DNA of 64,000 nucleotides, taken from Blastococcus sp. TML/M2B. GTDB lineage: Bacteria > Actinomycetota > Actinomycetes > Mycobacteriales > Geodermatophilaceae. The stretch's first letter is position 1. The number at the start of each line of letters is the position of its first letter. A model generated the notes under the pieces. That model was not told where the DNA came from. It searched no databases and worked only from the letters and a program-made list of their open reading frames with translations. This document shows, piece by piece, positions 1-12,682 of this stretch. The position numbers were made by a program, and so were the translations under genes. The stretch spans positions 1,116,001 to 1,180,000 of the forward strand of contig NZ_JAENZZ010000002.1 in the NCBI RefSeq assembly GCF_016612865.1, read 5' to 3'.

Positions 1-32
1 ACCGGACAGGTGCAGGGAGGGCAGCGGCGCGC

Positions 33-1598
<1,566 letters not shown>

Positions 1599-1662
1599 AG
1601 CACGTCCTCAGCAGTTCCGGGCGCGAGCACGTCGCGCCGTCCGCCCCGAGGGTATCGGCGGT

Positions 1663-1854
1663 CTAGGCGGCGTGCGTCAGGCCCGACCCGACGAGCGTGC
1701 GCGGCGCGACGCCGGTGACCAGCGCGGCGCCGCAGTCGACGCAGGCCCAGTCCGGGCAGGGGCCGCCGTCCTCGGTGTGCCCGTCGGTGCACGTCGGCTG
1801 CACGAACTCGCGCTCGTCGCCGCAGTCGGAGCAGTGCCACAGCTGGAACTCCAC
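1663..1854 (-). CDS. Small zinc-ribbon-like hypothetical protein
   Basis: A 63-residue protein rich in paired cysteines: CSDCGDE near residues 8-14, a single Cys at 22, then CPDWACVDCG near 33-42. This spacing suggests one or two zinc-binding knuckles. I chose the GTG start at 1854 because GGAGGG lies 6 bases upstream; a longer in-frame extension upstream is basic and does not look like protein. It sits between glnD and ffh. The family is not recognised by name and no function is proposed. Confidence 0.6.
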   Translation of the reverse strand: MEFQLWHCSDCGDEREFVQPTCTDGHTEDGGPCPDWACVDCGAALVTGVAPRTLVGSGLTHAA

Positions 1855-1924
1855 GTCCTGCCCTCCGTCGGTGGGACCGGTCCGTCCCGCTCGGTCCCGA
1901 CCGTCGCACGGGGCACCGACAGGT

Positions 1925-4296
1925 TCACGCACCCGCGACCGGCGTGTCCGCTCCCGCCGGGCGCATCGCACCCACGAGCGCGGCGTCCACCCGGCGGCGC
2001 TGCTCGGGGTCGACCGGGTCGCCGGAGGGGTTGGCGACGTAGAAGCAGTCCACCGCGTCGGCGCCGAGCGTCTCGATCCGGGCGGAGGTGACGTCGAGCC
2101 CCTCCCCCGCGATCGCCGCGGTCAGCCGGTACAGCAGCCCGGCGCGGTCGCCGGCCCGCACCTCGACGATGCCGGTCGCCGCGCCGCTGACCTCGCCGTT
2201 GTGCCAGGAGATCCGCGGCGGCGCCGAGCGGGCGCCGTCCTGGTGGTAGTCGGCCTCCCGCTGCCGCAGCCGCTCGGCCAGGGGCAGGCTGCCCTCGAGG
2301 GCGGCGCGCACGCCGTCGGCCAGGATCTCCGGCACCGGGGCCCGGCCGAACCGCGGCCGGACCGCGAACACGCTCGTGGCGTGCCCGCCCTCGACGGTGA
2401 TCTTCGCCGCGCGGACGTCGAGCTGGTTGAGCGCCAGCACGCCGGCGCAGGTGCTCAGCAGGCCCGGGCGGTCGGGGGCGCCGATGGTGACCTCCTGGCC
2501 GTCGGCGACGTCCCGGTATCCCGACGGTGACCGGCGCGGTCTCCCCCGGCAGGTCCGGCGTCGGCGTCGAGGCCTGCGGGCTGGTGGGCCGCAGCACCGG
2601 CGCGGGCTCCTCGACCGGCACCCCGCCGAGCCTGGCCTGCACCCGGGCGACCAGCGCCGCCACCAGGTGGGCCTTCCACGGCGACCACGCCGACGCGCTG
2701 GTCGCCGCGCCGTCGGCCTGCGCCAGCGCGTGCAGCAGCTGGAGGACGGCGCCGTCGCAGCCGATGGTCTCCGCGACCCGGTCGATGGTCGCGGGGTCGT
2801 CGATGTCGCGGCGGGTGGCGGTCGCGGGGAGCAGCAGGTGGTGGCGCACCAGGGTGGCCACGATCGCCACGTCGGCCTCGGTGAAGCCCATGCGGGCGGC
2901 GATCGCGGCGGCGATCGGCTCGCCCACCTCGCTGTGGTCGCCCGGCCAGCCCTTGCCGATGTCGTGCAGCAGGGCGGCGACCAGCAGCAGGTCGGGGCGG
3001 TCGACGTCCCGGGTGAGACTCGGCCGCGGCGGCCGCGGCCTCGACCAGGTGCCGGTCGACGGTGAAGCGGTGCCAGGGGTGGCGCTGCGGCAGCGAGCGG
3101 ACGCGGTCCCACTCCGGGATCAGCCGGGAGAGCAGCCCCTCCTGGTCCAGCTGCTCCAGCACGGGGACGGCGGAGCGCCCGCTGGCCAGCAGCCGGAGGA
3201 ACGACCAGCGCACCTCGGCGGGCCACGGCTCGGGCATCGGCTGGCTGTGCACCGCGAGCACCTTGAGCGTGTACGGCGAGAGCAGCAGGTCGGCGCGGGC
3301 GGCGGCGGCCGCGGCCCGCAGCAGCAGGCCCGGGTCGCCGGCCGGGCGGGCGTCCCGGGCGAGGACGACCTCGTCGCCCTGGCGCACCACGCCGTCGGCC
3401 AGGGGCTCGCGGCGCACCCGGCGGTAGCGGCTGCGCGGCCGGCGCACGAGCGTGGCCTCCACCCGACGCCAGGTCTCGTCGGCGACGAACGCCAGCCGGC
3501 GCCCGGCCAGGCTGACCTCGCGCAGCAGGTCGTCCTCCCCGGCCAGGCCGAGGGCCACGGCCACCGGCCGCTGCTCCTGGCGGACCAGGACGTCGGCCGG
3601 GCGGCCGGTGCGCCGGCGGAGCTCGTCGCGGACGTCGAGCAGGAAGGCGTAGGCGGCCTCGACCTCGGCGGTCGGCTCGTCGGCGAGCTGCGCGGCGGCG
3701 ACCGCGCGCAGCACCTGCCCCTCGCGCAGCCCTCCGTAGGCCTCCTTGAGGTCGGGTTCGAGCAGGAAGGCCAGCTCGCCGACCTGGCGGGCGCGGTCCC
3801 GACGCAGGTCGCGCAGCGCCGGCAGGAGCCGCGAGGCGGCCTGCCGCCAGCTGCTCAGCGTGGCGGTGCGCAGCCGGCCGGCCAGCTCCGCGTCGCCGGC
3901 GACCAGCCGAGCGTCGAGCAGGCCCAGGCCGGCCTTGACGTCGGTGGAGGCGACCGCGACGGCCTCGGCCACCGAGCGCACGGAGTGGTCCAGCCGGAGG
4001 CCGGCGTCCCAGACGGGGTACCAGAGCGCGTCGGCGATGGCGGCGATCTCGGGCCGGCCGTCGTGGACGAGGACGAGGTCGAGGTCGCCGTGCGGCGGCA
4101 GCTCGCGCCGGCCCAGGCTGCCGACGGCGACGAGCGCGAGGCCGTCGGTGCCGGTGCGGGGCGGGGCGCTCCCCCGCCGGGCCAGGGGCGGCGGCGTGCC
4201 GCCGACCGCGTCGTCCAGCAGGCCGGCGAGCCAGGTGTCGACGACCTGCACGCGCTCGGCGCGGGGCAGACCGGGCAGCGCCTCGGTGTCCAGCAC
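1925..4296 (-). CDS. glnD: [Protein-PII] uridylyltransferase GlnD, two frameshifts
   Basis: GlnD covalently modifies and demodifies the PII protein in response to nitrogen status; in many actinobacteria the modification is adenylylation. In the first frame (GTG at 4296, GAGGGGGA upstream) the nucleotidyltransferase domain is clear (VGSLGRRELPPHGDLDL). Near 3018 one extra base shifts the frame; the next frame gives the HD domain (AALLHDIGKG, then HHLLLPATATRRD). Near 2519 a second extra base shifts it again, into two C-terminal ACT domains (GAPDRPGLLST, then AGDRAGLLYRLTAAIAGEG). Removing both bases restores a protein of about 789 residues with no gap, so this is one gene. It follows glnK, its substrate. 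The double lesion is more likely sequence error than loss. Confidence 0.9.
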
Positions 4297-4385
4297 GGGT
4301 CCCCCTCTGTCGGCCTCGGGAAGTGCGCCGGCCGGGGCGGTGGGCGGTCCCACCACCCCGGCCGGCGGGTGTGCTCAGCGGTGCA

Positions 4386-6053
<1,668 letters not shown>

Positions 6054-6149
6054 GGCAACCTCCTGAGGGGGTCGTCGGCCGGGCGGCCGGTCGGTGGCGC
6101 CGGTCCCTCCGGGGGGAGGGCGACGTGGCGTTCACCGTGCCGGGCGTGT

Positions 6150-6188
6150 GTTTCGGCGGGCGGTCTCCGCTTGTTTCGCGACGGTGAA
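6150..6188 (-). promoter_or_regulatory. Candidate GlnR box upstream of amt
   Basis: Read towards amt, the sequence is TTCAC-N6-GAAAC, then a weak AGACC, then a second GAAAC. The two GAAAC elements start 23 bases apart. The known actinobacterial GlnR consensus is gTnAC-N6-GaAAC repeated at 22 bases and controls amtB-glnK-glnD in Streptomyces and mycobacteria. The first a/b pair is a good match; the second is weaker and off by one base, which could be one more insertion error in this sequence. Position and operon content support the call. Confidence 0.45.
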
Positions 6189-6272
6189 CTCCCGTCCGCG
6201 TGTCCCCTCCGCACGTTGCAGGCGTGTTGCGGACCCCCGGGTACCGCCGTGGACCACCGCTGCCCTGGCTAG

Positions 6273-6289
6273 TTGCAAACGATGTGCAA
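6273..6289 (+). promoter_or_regulatory. Candidate Nur (nickel-uptake regulator) box
   Basis: The sequence TTGCAA-N5-GTGCAA matches 11 of 12 fixed positions of the Nur consensus tTGCaa-N5-ttGCAA described in Streptomyces, where the Fur-family repressor Nur with Ni2+ blocks nickel-uptake genes. It lies 13 bases before the start of the ECF transporter operon, where a bound repressor would block transcription or the start site. It favours nickel over cobalt as the transported ion. No Nur gene is in the window. Confidence 0.55.
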
Positions 6290-6302
6290 TAAGGTCGAGG
6301 GC

Positions 6303-6998
6303 GTGCACGTACCCGACGGATTCCTCGACGCGCCCACGTCGGTCGCGACCGGCGTCCTCGCCGCCGGCACCGTGGCCCTGGCGCTGCGCAAGGCGCGGGA
6401 GGAGCTGGACGAGCGCACCGCGCCGCTGGCCGGCCTCACCGCGGCCTTCGTCTTCGCGGTGCAGATGATGAACTTCCCGGTCGGTGCTGGGACCAGCGGC
6501 CACCTCATCGGGGGCGCGCTGACCGCGGTCCTCGTCGGGCCCTGGACCGCGGTGCTCTGCATGACCGTGGTGCTGCTCGTGCAAGCCGTCCTGTTCGCCG
6601 ACGGCGGGCTGACCGCGCTCGGCACGAACGTCACGCTCATGGCGCTGGTCGCGGTCGGCGTGGGCTACGGGCTGTTCCGCCTCGTCGTCGCGGTGCTGCC
6701 GCGGACGCGGACCGGCGTGCTCGTCGGCGCCGGCGTCGGCGCGTTCGCCTCGGTGCCGCTCTCGGCCCTGGCCTTCGTGGCGCTCTTCGCGGCCGGCGGC
6801 GTCGCCGACATCTCCCTCGGCGCGGTCGCCGCGACGATGGGCGGCATCCACGTGCTCATCGGCCTCGGCGAGGCGGCGATCACCGTGGCCGTGCTCGGCG
6901 CCGTCCTCGCCGCGCGGCCCGACCTGGTGCACGGCGCCGCGCACTTGCGCGACGCCGGCACGCTGCTCCGCCGTCCCGAGGTCGTGGCGTCCCGATGA
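6303..6998 (+). CDS. cbiM/nikM: Nickel/cobalt ECF transporter, substrate-binding membrane subunit
   Basis: This is the S component of an energy-coupling-factor importer for Ni2+ or Co2+. The product of 231 residues begins MHVPDGFLD, and the Met1-His2 amino terminus is itself a metal ligand in CbiM/NikM, so I chose the GTG at 6303 over in-frame codons further upstream. It is strongly hydrophobic with about six to seven membrane segments and carries the family stretch MNFPVGAGTSGHLIGG near residues 53-68. Its stop overlaps the start of the next gene (ATGA). The upstream Nur-like site suggests nickel-dependent repression. Confidence 0.9.
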   Translation: MHVPDGFLDAPTSVATGVLAAGTVALALRKAREELDERTAPLAGLTAAFVFAVQMMNFPVGAGTSGHLIGGALTAVLVGPWTAVLCMTVVLLVQAVLFADGGLTALGTNVTLMALVAVGVGYGLFRLVVAVLPRTRTGVLVGAGVGAFASVPLSALAFVALFAAGGVADISLGAVAATMGGIHVLIGLGEAAITVAVLGAVLAARPDLVHGAAHLRDAGTLLRRPEVVASR

Positions 6999-7366
6999 CC
7001 ACCCGCCGCCGGACCTCCGGCTTCCTGCTCGCCGGCCTGCTCGTGGCGCTCGTCGTCGCCGGCATCGGCAGCTACTACGCCAGCAGCTCCCCCGACGGCC
7101 TGGAGTGGTCGGCCGAGAAGGAGGGCTTCGCGCACACCGCGGAGGACAGCTCCACCGCGGGCTCGCCGCTGGCCGACTACGCCGTCTCCGGCGTCGAGGA
7201 CGGCCGGCTCTCCGGCGGCCTCGCCGGGGTCATCGGCGTCGCCGTGACGCTGGCCCTCGCCGGCGGCATCACCCTGCTCGTCCGCCGCCGCAGCGGCACC
7301 GACGATGTTCCCGCCGACGACGACTCCCGCACGGACGTCGACGCCGGCTCCGCACCGAAGGCCTGA
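6995..7366 (+). CDS. nikN: PDGLE-domain accessory subunit of Ni/Co ECF transporter
   Basis: A 123-residue protein with two membrane segments, at about residues 9-26 and 78-96. The loop between them begins SPDGLEWSAEKEGF, which carries the PDGLE motif that names the family. NikN/CbiN-type subunits assist the M subunit in metal loading. A charged, Asp-rich tail follows the second membrane segment. The ATG overlaps the TGA of the M subunit and the next gene starts two bases after this stop, so the four genes form one operon. Confidence 0.85.
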   Translation: MTTRRRTSGFLLAGLLVALVVAGIGSYYASSSPDGLEWSAEKEGFAHTAEDSSTAGSPLADYAVSGVEDGRLSGGLAGVIGVAVTLALAGGITLLVRRRSGTDDVPADDDSRTDVDAGSAPKA

Positions 7367-7367
7367 C

Positions 7368-8150
7368 GTGGGCGCCGGCCACGGCGGCGCGCTGAGCGCC
7401 CGCTACGTGGCGGGCACCAGCCCCGTGCACCGGCTGGCCCCGCAGGTCAAGCTGGTCGCCGTCCTGGCCTACGCCCTGGTCGTCGTGGCGACGCCGGTGC
7501 ACGCCGGCTGGGCGCCGTGGGCGTACGCCGGCTACCTGCTGGCGGTGCTGACCGTCGCCGCGGTCGCCCGGGTGCGGCCCGCCCGGCTGCTGCGCAGCCT
7601 GGTCGTCGAGATCCCGTTCGTCGTCTTCGCGCTGCTGCTGCCGTTCGTGACCCGCGGCCCGCGGGTCGAGGTGCTGGGGCTGTCGCTGTCGGAGAGCGGC
7701 CTGCAGACCGGTGGCGCGCTGCTGGCCAAGGCGACGCTGTCGGTGCTGGCGGCCACCGTGCTGGCCACCACGACCGAGCCGCGGGCGCTGCTGCGCGGGC
7801 TGGAGCGGCTGCGGCTGCCCGCGGCGCTGGTCCAGATCCTCGGCTTCATGATCCGGTACGTCGACGTCGTCAGCGGCGAGCTGCACCGCATGCGGGTGGC
7901 CCGGGAGTCGCGCGCCTTCGACGGGCGGCGGCGCGGGGCGCTCCGGGTGCTCGGGGCGGCGGCCGGCGCGCTGTTCATCCGCTCCTACGAGCGCGGCGAG
8001 CGCGTGCACCTGGCGATGCTGTCCCGCGGGTACAGCGGCCGGCTGCCCGGCGGGCCGGCCGCCGCCGTCCCCCCGCGGGAGTGGGCCGCGGGCCTGGCGC
8101 TCCCCCTCGTCGCGGGCGTCGTCCTCGCGACGGGGATGCTGCTGGGGTGA
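7368..8150 (+). CDS. cbiQ/nikQ: ECF transporter transmembrane T component
   Basis: The T component couples ATPase movement to the M subunit. The 260-residue product, from GTG at 7368, has HRLAPQVKLVAVLAYALVVVATP at the start (the family's conserved region after the N-terminus), several membrane helices, and the coupling motifs ESRAFDGRR and MLSRGYSGRLPGG, which carry the A-R-G type signatures that dock on the ATPase. An in-frame upstream extension is not supported. Its TGA overlaps the GTG of the ATPase gene. Confidence 0.9.
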   Translation: MGAGHGGALSARYVAGTSPVHRLAPQVKLVAVLAYALVVVATPVHAGWAPWAYAGYLLAVLTVAAVARVRPARLLRSLVVEIPFVVFALLLPFVTRGPRVEVLGLSLSESGLQTGGALLAKATLSVLAATVLATTTEPRALLRGLERLRLPAALVQILGFMIRYVDVVSGELHRMRVARESRAFDGRRRGALRVLGAAAGALFIRSYERGERVHLAMLSRGYSGRLPGGPAAAVPPREWAAGLALPLVAGVVLATGMLLG

Positions 8151-8890
8151 GCACCACCCCCTCGCTGCTGGTCGAGGACGTCGCCTTCGCCTACCCCGAC
8201 GGGCACCAGGCGCTGTTCGGCGTCGACCTGCGCATCGACCCCGGCGAGCGGGTCGCGCTGCTCGGCCCGAACGGCGCGGGCAAGACGACGCTGGTGCTGC
8301 ACCTCAACGGCATCCTGCGGCCCGGCCGCGGCTCGATCTCGGTCGCCGGGCTGCCGGTGGCCAAGCAGAACCTGCGCGAGATCCGCAGCCGGGTGGGCAT
8401 CGTCTTCCAGGACCCCGACGACCAGCTCTTCATGCCCACCGTCGGCGAGGACGTCGCGTTCGGCCCGCGCAACCTGGGGCTGCCCGAGGCCGAGGTGGCC
8501 GCCCGCGTCGAGGAGGCGCTGGCGCAGGTGGGCATGGCCGGCGCCGCCGACCGCGCACCGCACCACCTGTCGTTCGGGCAGCGGCGGCGGGTCGCCGTCG
8601 CCACCGTGCTGTCGATGCACCCGGAGATCCTGGTGCTCGACGAGCCGTCGTCGAACCTCGACCCGGCCGGCCGGCGCGAGCTGGCCGAGGTGCTGGAGTC
8701 GCTGCCGGTGACCCTGCTGATGGTCACCCACGACCTGCCCTACGCGCTGCAGCTGTGCCCGCGGGCGGTGGTGCTGGACGGCGGTGCGGTCGTCGCCGAC
8801 GGCGGCACCCGCGAGCTGCTCGCCGATGCGCCGCTGCTCGCGGCGCACCGGCTCGAGCTGCCCTACGGGTTCGACCCCAGCCGCGCCTGA
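8147..8890 (+). CDS. cbiO/nikO: ECF transporter ATP-binding protein
   Basis: The ABC ATPase (A component) of the metal importer, 247 residues. Walker A is GPNGAGKTT near residues 42-50, the Q-loop is VFQDPDDQLFM, the signature is LSFGQRRRVAVA, Walker B is ILVLDEPSSNLDP, and the switch histidine is in MVTHDLPYA. Only one ATPase gene is present, as is usual for the Cbi/Nik group I ECF systems. It is the last gene of the operon and converges on ftsY with only four bases between stops; no clear terminator is seen there. Confidence 0.94.
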   Translation: MSTTPSLLVEDVAFAYPDGHQALFGVDLRIDPGERVALLGPNGAGKTTLVLHLNGILRPGRGSISVAGLPVAKQNLREIRSRVGIVFQDPDDQLFMPTVGEDVAFGPRNLGLPEAEVAARVEEALAQVGMAGAADRAPHHLSFGQRRRVAVATVLSMHPEILVLDEPSSNLDPAGRRELAEVLESLPVTLLMVTHDLPYALQLCPRAVVLDGGAVVADGGTRELLADAPLLAAHRLELPYGFDPSRA

Positions 8891-8894
8891 CCCG

Positions 8895-10083
8895 TCAGCC
8901 GACGATCGCCTCGGCGAACGCCTCCGGCTCGAACGGCGCCAGGTCGTCGGCGCCCTCCCCCAGCCCGATCAGCTTCACCGGGATGCCCAGCTCCTGCTGG
9001 ACGCGGACGACGATGCCGCCCTTCGCGGTGCCGTCGAGCTTGGTGAGCACCACCCCGGTGACCTCCACGGCCTCGGTGAACACCCGGGCCTGGACGACGC
9101 CGTTCTGCCCGGTCGTCGCGTCGAGGACCAGCAGCACCTCGGTCACCGGCGCCTGCTTCTCCACGACCCGCTTGACCTTGCCCAGCTCGTCCATCAGCCC
9201 GGACTTGGTGTGCAGCCGGCCGGCGGTGTCGACGACGACGGTGTCGACCTCGGCCTCCACGCCGGTGCGCACGGCCTCGAAGGCGACCGACGCCGGGTCG
9301 CCGCCCTCCTTGCCGCGCACGGTGAGGACGCCGACCCGCTCGCCCCAGGTCTCCAGCTGGTCGGCGGCGGCGGCGCGGAAGGTGTCGGCCGCGCCCAGGA
9401 CCACGCTCTTGCCGTCCCCGACGAGCGCGCGGGCGATCTTGCCGACCGTCGTCGTCTTGCCGGCGCCGTTGACCCCGACGACGAGCACGACACCGGGGTG
9501 GCCGTCGCGGCGGGCGGTGCCCAGCGTGCGGTCCAGGTCCGGGCCGAGGACGCCGGTGAGCTCGCCGACGAGCAGCGCCCGCAGCTCGGCCGGCGAGGCG
9601 GTGGCCAGCACCATCGACTGGGTGCGCAGCCGGTCGACGATCCGGGTGGTGGCGCTGACGCCGACGTCGGCGGCCAGGAGCGTCTCCTCGACCTCCTCCC
9701 AGTCGTCCTCGGTGAGCTTCTCCCGCGCCAGCACGGTGAGCAGGCCGCGGCCCAGGGAGGACTGCGAGCGGGCCAGCCGGGAGCGCAGCCGGACCAGGCG
9801 GCCGGCCGAGGGCGGCGGCGTCTCGAAGACCAGCCCCGGCTCGGGCTCGGCCGGCGGCAGCTCGACCGGCGGAGCGGCGTCGGGCACGACGGCATCGGGC
9901 TGATCCGCGGGCGGCGCGGGGGCGACCGGCGGGGTCTGCGGCGGCCGCGGGCGGGTGAGCGTCGTGCCGGCGACGGCGTCGTCGTCCAGGCGGGTGGTGC
10001 GCCGGCCCCGCCCGACGAGGCAGGCCGACCCCGGCGACGAGCGCGACGACGAGGATCGCGATCGCGATCAGCACGAATTCCAT
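8895..10083 (-). CDS. ftsY: SRP receptor FtsY, frameshift near N-terminus
   Basis: FtsY is the membrane-associated GTPase that receives the Ffh-ribosome complex. The start at 10083 gives MEFVLIAIAILVVALVAGVG, an N-terminal membrane anchor typical of actinobacterial FtsY. An extra C at 10019-10020 breaks the frame; without it the protein reads GLLVGRGRRTTRLDDD and continues through a Pro-rich A domain into the NG domain. That domain has GVNGAGKTTTVGK, DTAGRLHTK and TKLDGTAKGG, ending in AFAEAIVG. The corrected length is about 395 residues. A shorter intact frame starts at 9887 but lacks the anchor. Confidence 0.93.
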
Positions 10084-10167
10084 GCCGCGAGTCTCCCAGC
10101 CCGCGGCGTTCCCGCCGACGCGACTCCCCAGCGCCCGCCGCCCGGGGCGATGGGCCAGGCTGGGGGC

Positions 10168-11842
10168 ATGCCAGCCACCGCACCGAGCGCACCCACCCTC
10201 GTCCTGGGTCCGCTGCTGCGGCACGTCGACCCGGTCTCCGCGACCGTCTGGGTGGAGACCGACCGCCCGTGCCGGGTCGAGGTCCTCGGCCGCAGCGCAC
10301 GCACGTTCTGCGTCGCCGGCCACCACTACGCGCTGGTCGTGGTGGAGGACCTGGAGTCCGGCAGCACCACGCCCTACGAGGTGCTCCTGGACGGCGAGCA
10401 GGTCTGGCCGCTCGCCGACTCCGCCTTCCCGCCCAGCCGCATCCGGACGCCGGGCCGCCCGGGCCCGTTCCGGCTGGCGTTCGGCTCCTGCCGGTACGCC
10501 AGCCCGCGCACCGTCGAGGAACGCCGAGGGCATCCCGCCGGACGCGCTGGACCTCTACGCGCGCCGGCTCGCAGGCGAGCCCGAGGACCGGTGGCCCGAC
10601 GCGCTGGTGCTCCTGGGCGACCAGGTCTACGCCGACGAGCTCACCGAGCGGACCCGGTCGCTGCTGCACCGCCTGCGGGACCGGCGCACCGAGCAGCGCG
10701 CCCCGGACGACCAGGTCGCGGACTACGAGGAGTACACCCGGCTGTACTACGAGTCCTGGCTGGACCCGGAGGTGCGCTGGCTGCTGTCGACGATCCCCTC
10801 GTCGATGGTCTTCGACGACCACGAGCTGATCGACGACTGGAACACCTCGGCGGCCTGGCGCGCGACGACCACCCGCGAGCCCTGGTGGCACGGGCGGATC
10901 ACCGGCGGGCTGGTCAGCTACTGGGTCTACCAGCACCTGGGCAACCTCAGCCCGCAGGAGCTCGCGGAGAACGCCGCCTGGCGGTCGATCCAGGAGATGG
11001 CCGGGGACGACGAGGTCCGCGACGCCGAGCCGATGCTGCGCCGGATGGCCGAGCTCGCCGACGCCGAGCCCGCCACGTTCCGCTGGAGCTACGTGCGGCA
11101 CTGGGGCGACGCGCGGCTGATCATGGTCGACAGCCGGGCCGGCCGGGTGCTGGAGGAGCAGCACCGCCGGATGCTCGACGAGGATGAGTTCGCCTGGGTC
11201 GAGGCCGCGATGCGCCGCGCCGTCGACGAGGGCGTCGAGCACCTGATCGTCGGCACCTCCCTGCCCTGGCTGCTGCCGCACGCGATCCACAACATCGAGC
11301 GCTGGAACGAGACGCTCAACGTGCGGCACCACGGGCGCTGGCGTGGCCGGCTCGCCGAGCAGCTGCGACAGGCCGCCGACCTGGAGCACTGGGCGGCGTT
11401 CGGGCACTCCTTCGAGCGGCTGGGCGCCGCGCTGACCGCCGTCGCCCGCGGCGAGCACGGCCGCGCACCCGCCACCGCGCTGGTGCTCTCCGGCGACGTC
11501 CACCACGCCTACGCCGCCGAGCTGGTGCGACCCGGCGACCTCGACGCGCGGGTGCACCAGCTCACCGTCTCCCCGCTGCACAACCAGGCGCCGCACCCGA
11601 TCCGCGTCGGCTTCAAGATCGGCTGGAGCCGCGCGGCCCGCCGGTTCACCGAGCGGCTGGCCCGGTTCGCGAAGGCCGAGCCGACGGCGCTGCAGTGGGA
11701 GAAGCAGGCCGGGCCGTTCTTCGGCAACCAGATCGGCGAGCTGGTGCTGGAGGGCCGGGAGGCGCGGTTCCTCCTCTCGGTGGCCGAGCAGGGCGACGAC
11801 GCCCTGCGGCAGGTGCTGGACAGCCCGCTGTCGGACAGGTGA
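10168..11842 (+). CDS. PhoD-like metallophosphatase, frameshift
   Basis: A PhoD/alkaline phosphatase D-type metallophosphoesterase. The N-terminal beta domain (LGPLLRHVDPVSATVWVETD) is in one frame. Near 10518 an extra G shifts the frame and the catalytic domain follows with LLGDQVYADE, FDDHELIDDWN, and GDVHHAYAAEL, which supply metal ligands of the family. The corrected length is about 557 residues. No Tat signal peptide is visible at the chosen ATG, so it is probably cytoplasmic, unlike classical secreted PhoD. The next gene, another phosphatase/nuclease-fold protein, starts 12 bases downstream. The substrate is unknown. Confidence 0.82.
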
Positions 11843-11854
11843 CAGGCTGGACCG

Positions 11855-12670
11855 GTGACCGACCCCTTCGGCATCCGCCCCGCCCCCGGTCCCGACCAGC
11901 CGCCGATCCCGGTGCGGCTGGTCACCTTCAACACCCACCACGGGGTCGGTGAGGACTCCCGGCACGACCTGCCGCGGCTGGCCAAGGTGCTGGCCGCGGC
12001 CGACGCCGACGTCATCTGCCTCCAGGAGGTCGACCGCTGGTTCGGCGCGCGCAGCGAGGACGTCGACCAGGCGCTGCTGCTCTCCCGCGCGCTGGACATG
12101 CAGCTGGCGTGGGGGCCGGCGATCGACGAGCCGCATCCGGGCGATCACCCTCGCCGCCAGTACGGCAACGCGCTGCTCTCCCGGCTGCCGATCCTGATCA
12201 GCGACGTGCACCGGCTGCCCGGCAGCGGCGAGCCCCGCAGCGCGCTGCGCACCATGCTCGAGCTGGACGGCGGCACGCTGTGGGTGACCGCCACGCACCT
12301 GACCACCCGGTCGGCGCAGGAGCGCGCGCAGCAGGTGGCGGCGCTGGCCGCGCTGCACACCGAGGAGATGGCCTCCGGCGTCCTGGTGGGCGACTTCAAC
12401 GCCCGCCCCGACGCCCCCGAGCTGCACCCGCTGCGGGAGCGGTTCACCGACGCCTGGGAGCTGGCCGACGACCGCGGCGACCAGGCCCGCTGGCGCTTCT
12501 GGCAGCGCGACGCGGGGCACACCCACCCGGCCCGCTCACCGCACCGGCGGATCGACCAGGCGTGGGTGTCGGCCGGCGTGACCGTCGCGAGCGCCCGCGT
12601 CCTCGACGCCGCCGGCGCCTCGGACCACCTGCCGCTCGTCGTCGACCTGCGGATCCCCTCCGGCGTCTGA
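11855..12670 (+). CDS. Endonuclease/exonuclease/phosphatase (EEP) family protein
   Basis: A 271-residue member of the DNase I-like fold. All the catalytic landmarks are visible: VRLVTFNTHHG near 21-31, ICLQEVDRW with the metal-binding Glu near 55, GNALLSRLP, TATHLTTRS, VGDFNARPD with the Asp-Asn pair near 178, and SDHLPLVVDL with the catalytic His near 259. The family includes nucleases, phosphodiesterases and lipid phosphatases, so the substrate cannot be read from sequence. It starts at GTG 11855, 12 bases after the PhoD-like gene, and is probably co-transcribed with it. Confidence 0.8.
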   Translation: MTDPFGIRPAPGPDQPPIPVRLVTFNTHHGVGEDSRHDLPRLAKVLAAADADVICLQEVDRWFGARSEDVDQALLLSRALDMQLAWGPAIDEPHPGDHPRRQYGNALLSRLPILISDVHRLPGSGEPRSALRTMLELDGGTLWVTATHLTTRSAQERAQQVAALAALHTEEMASGVLVGDFNARPDAPELHPLRERFTDAWELADDRGDQARWRFWQRDAGHTHPARSPHRRIDQAWVSAGVTVASARVLDAAGASDHLPLVVDLRIPSGV

Positions 12671-12682
12671 GACCGCACCCTT

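Noticed and set aside
6054-6302. Cobalamin riboswitch before the Ni/Co transporter
   Set aside because: The 249-bp gap lacks recognisable B12-box sequence, while a Nur-like operator is present close to the start.
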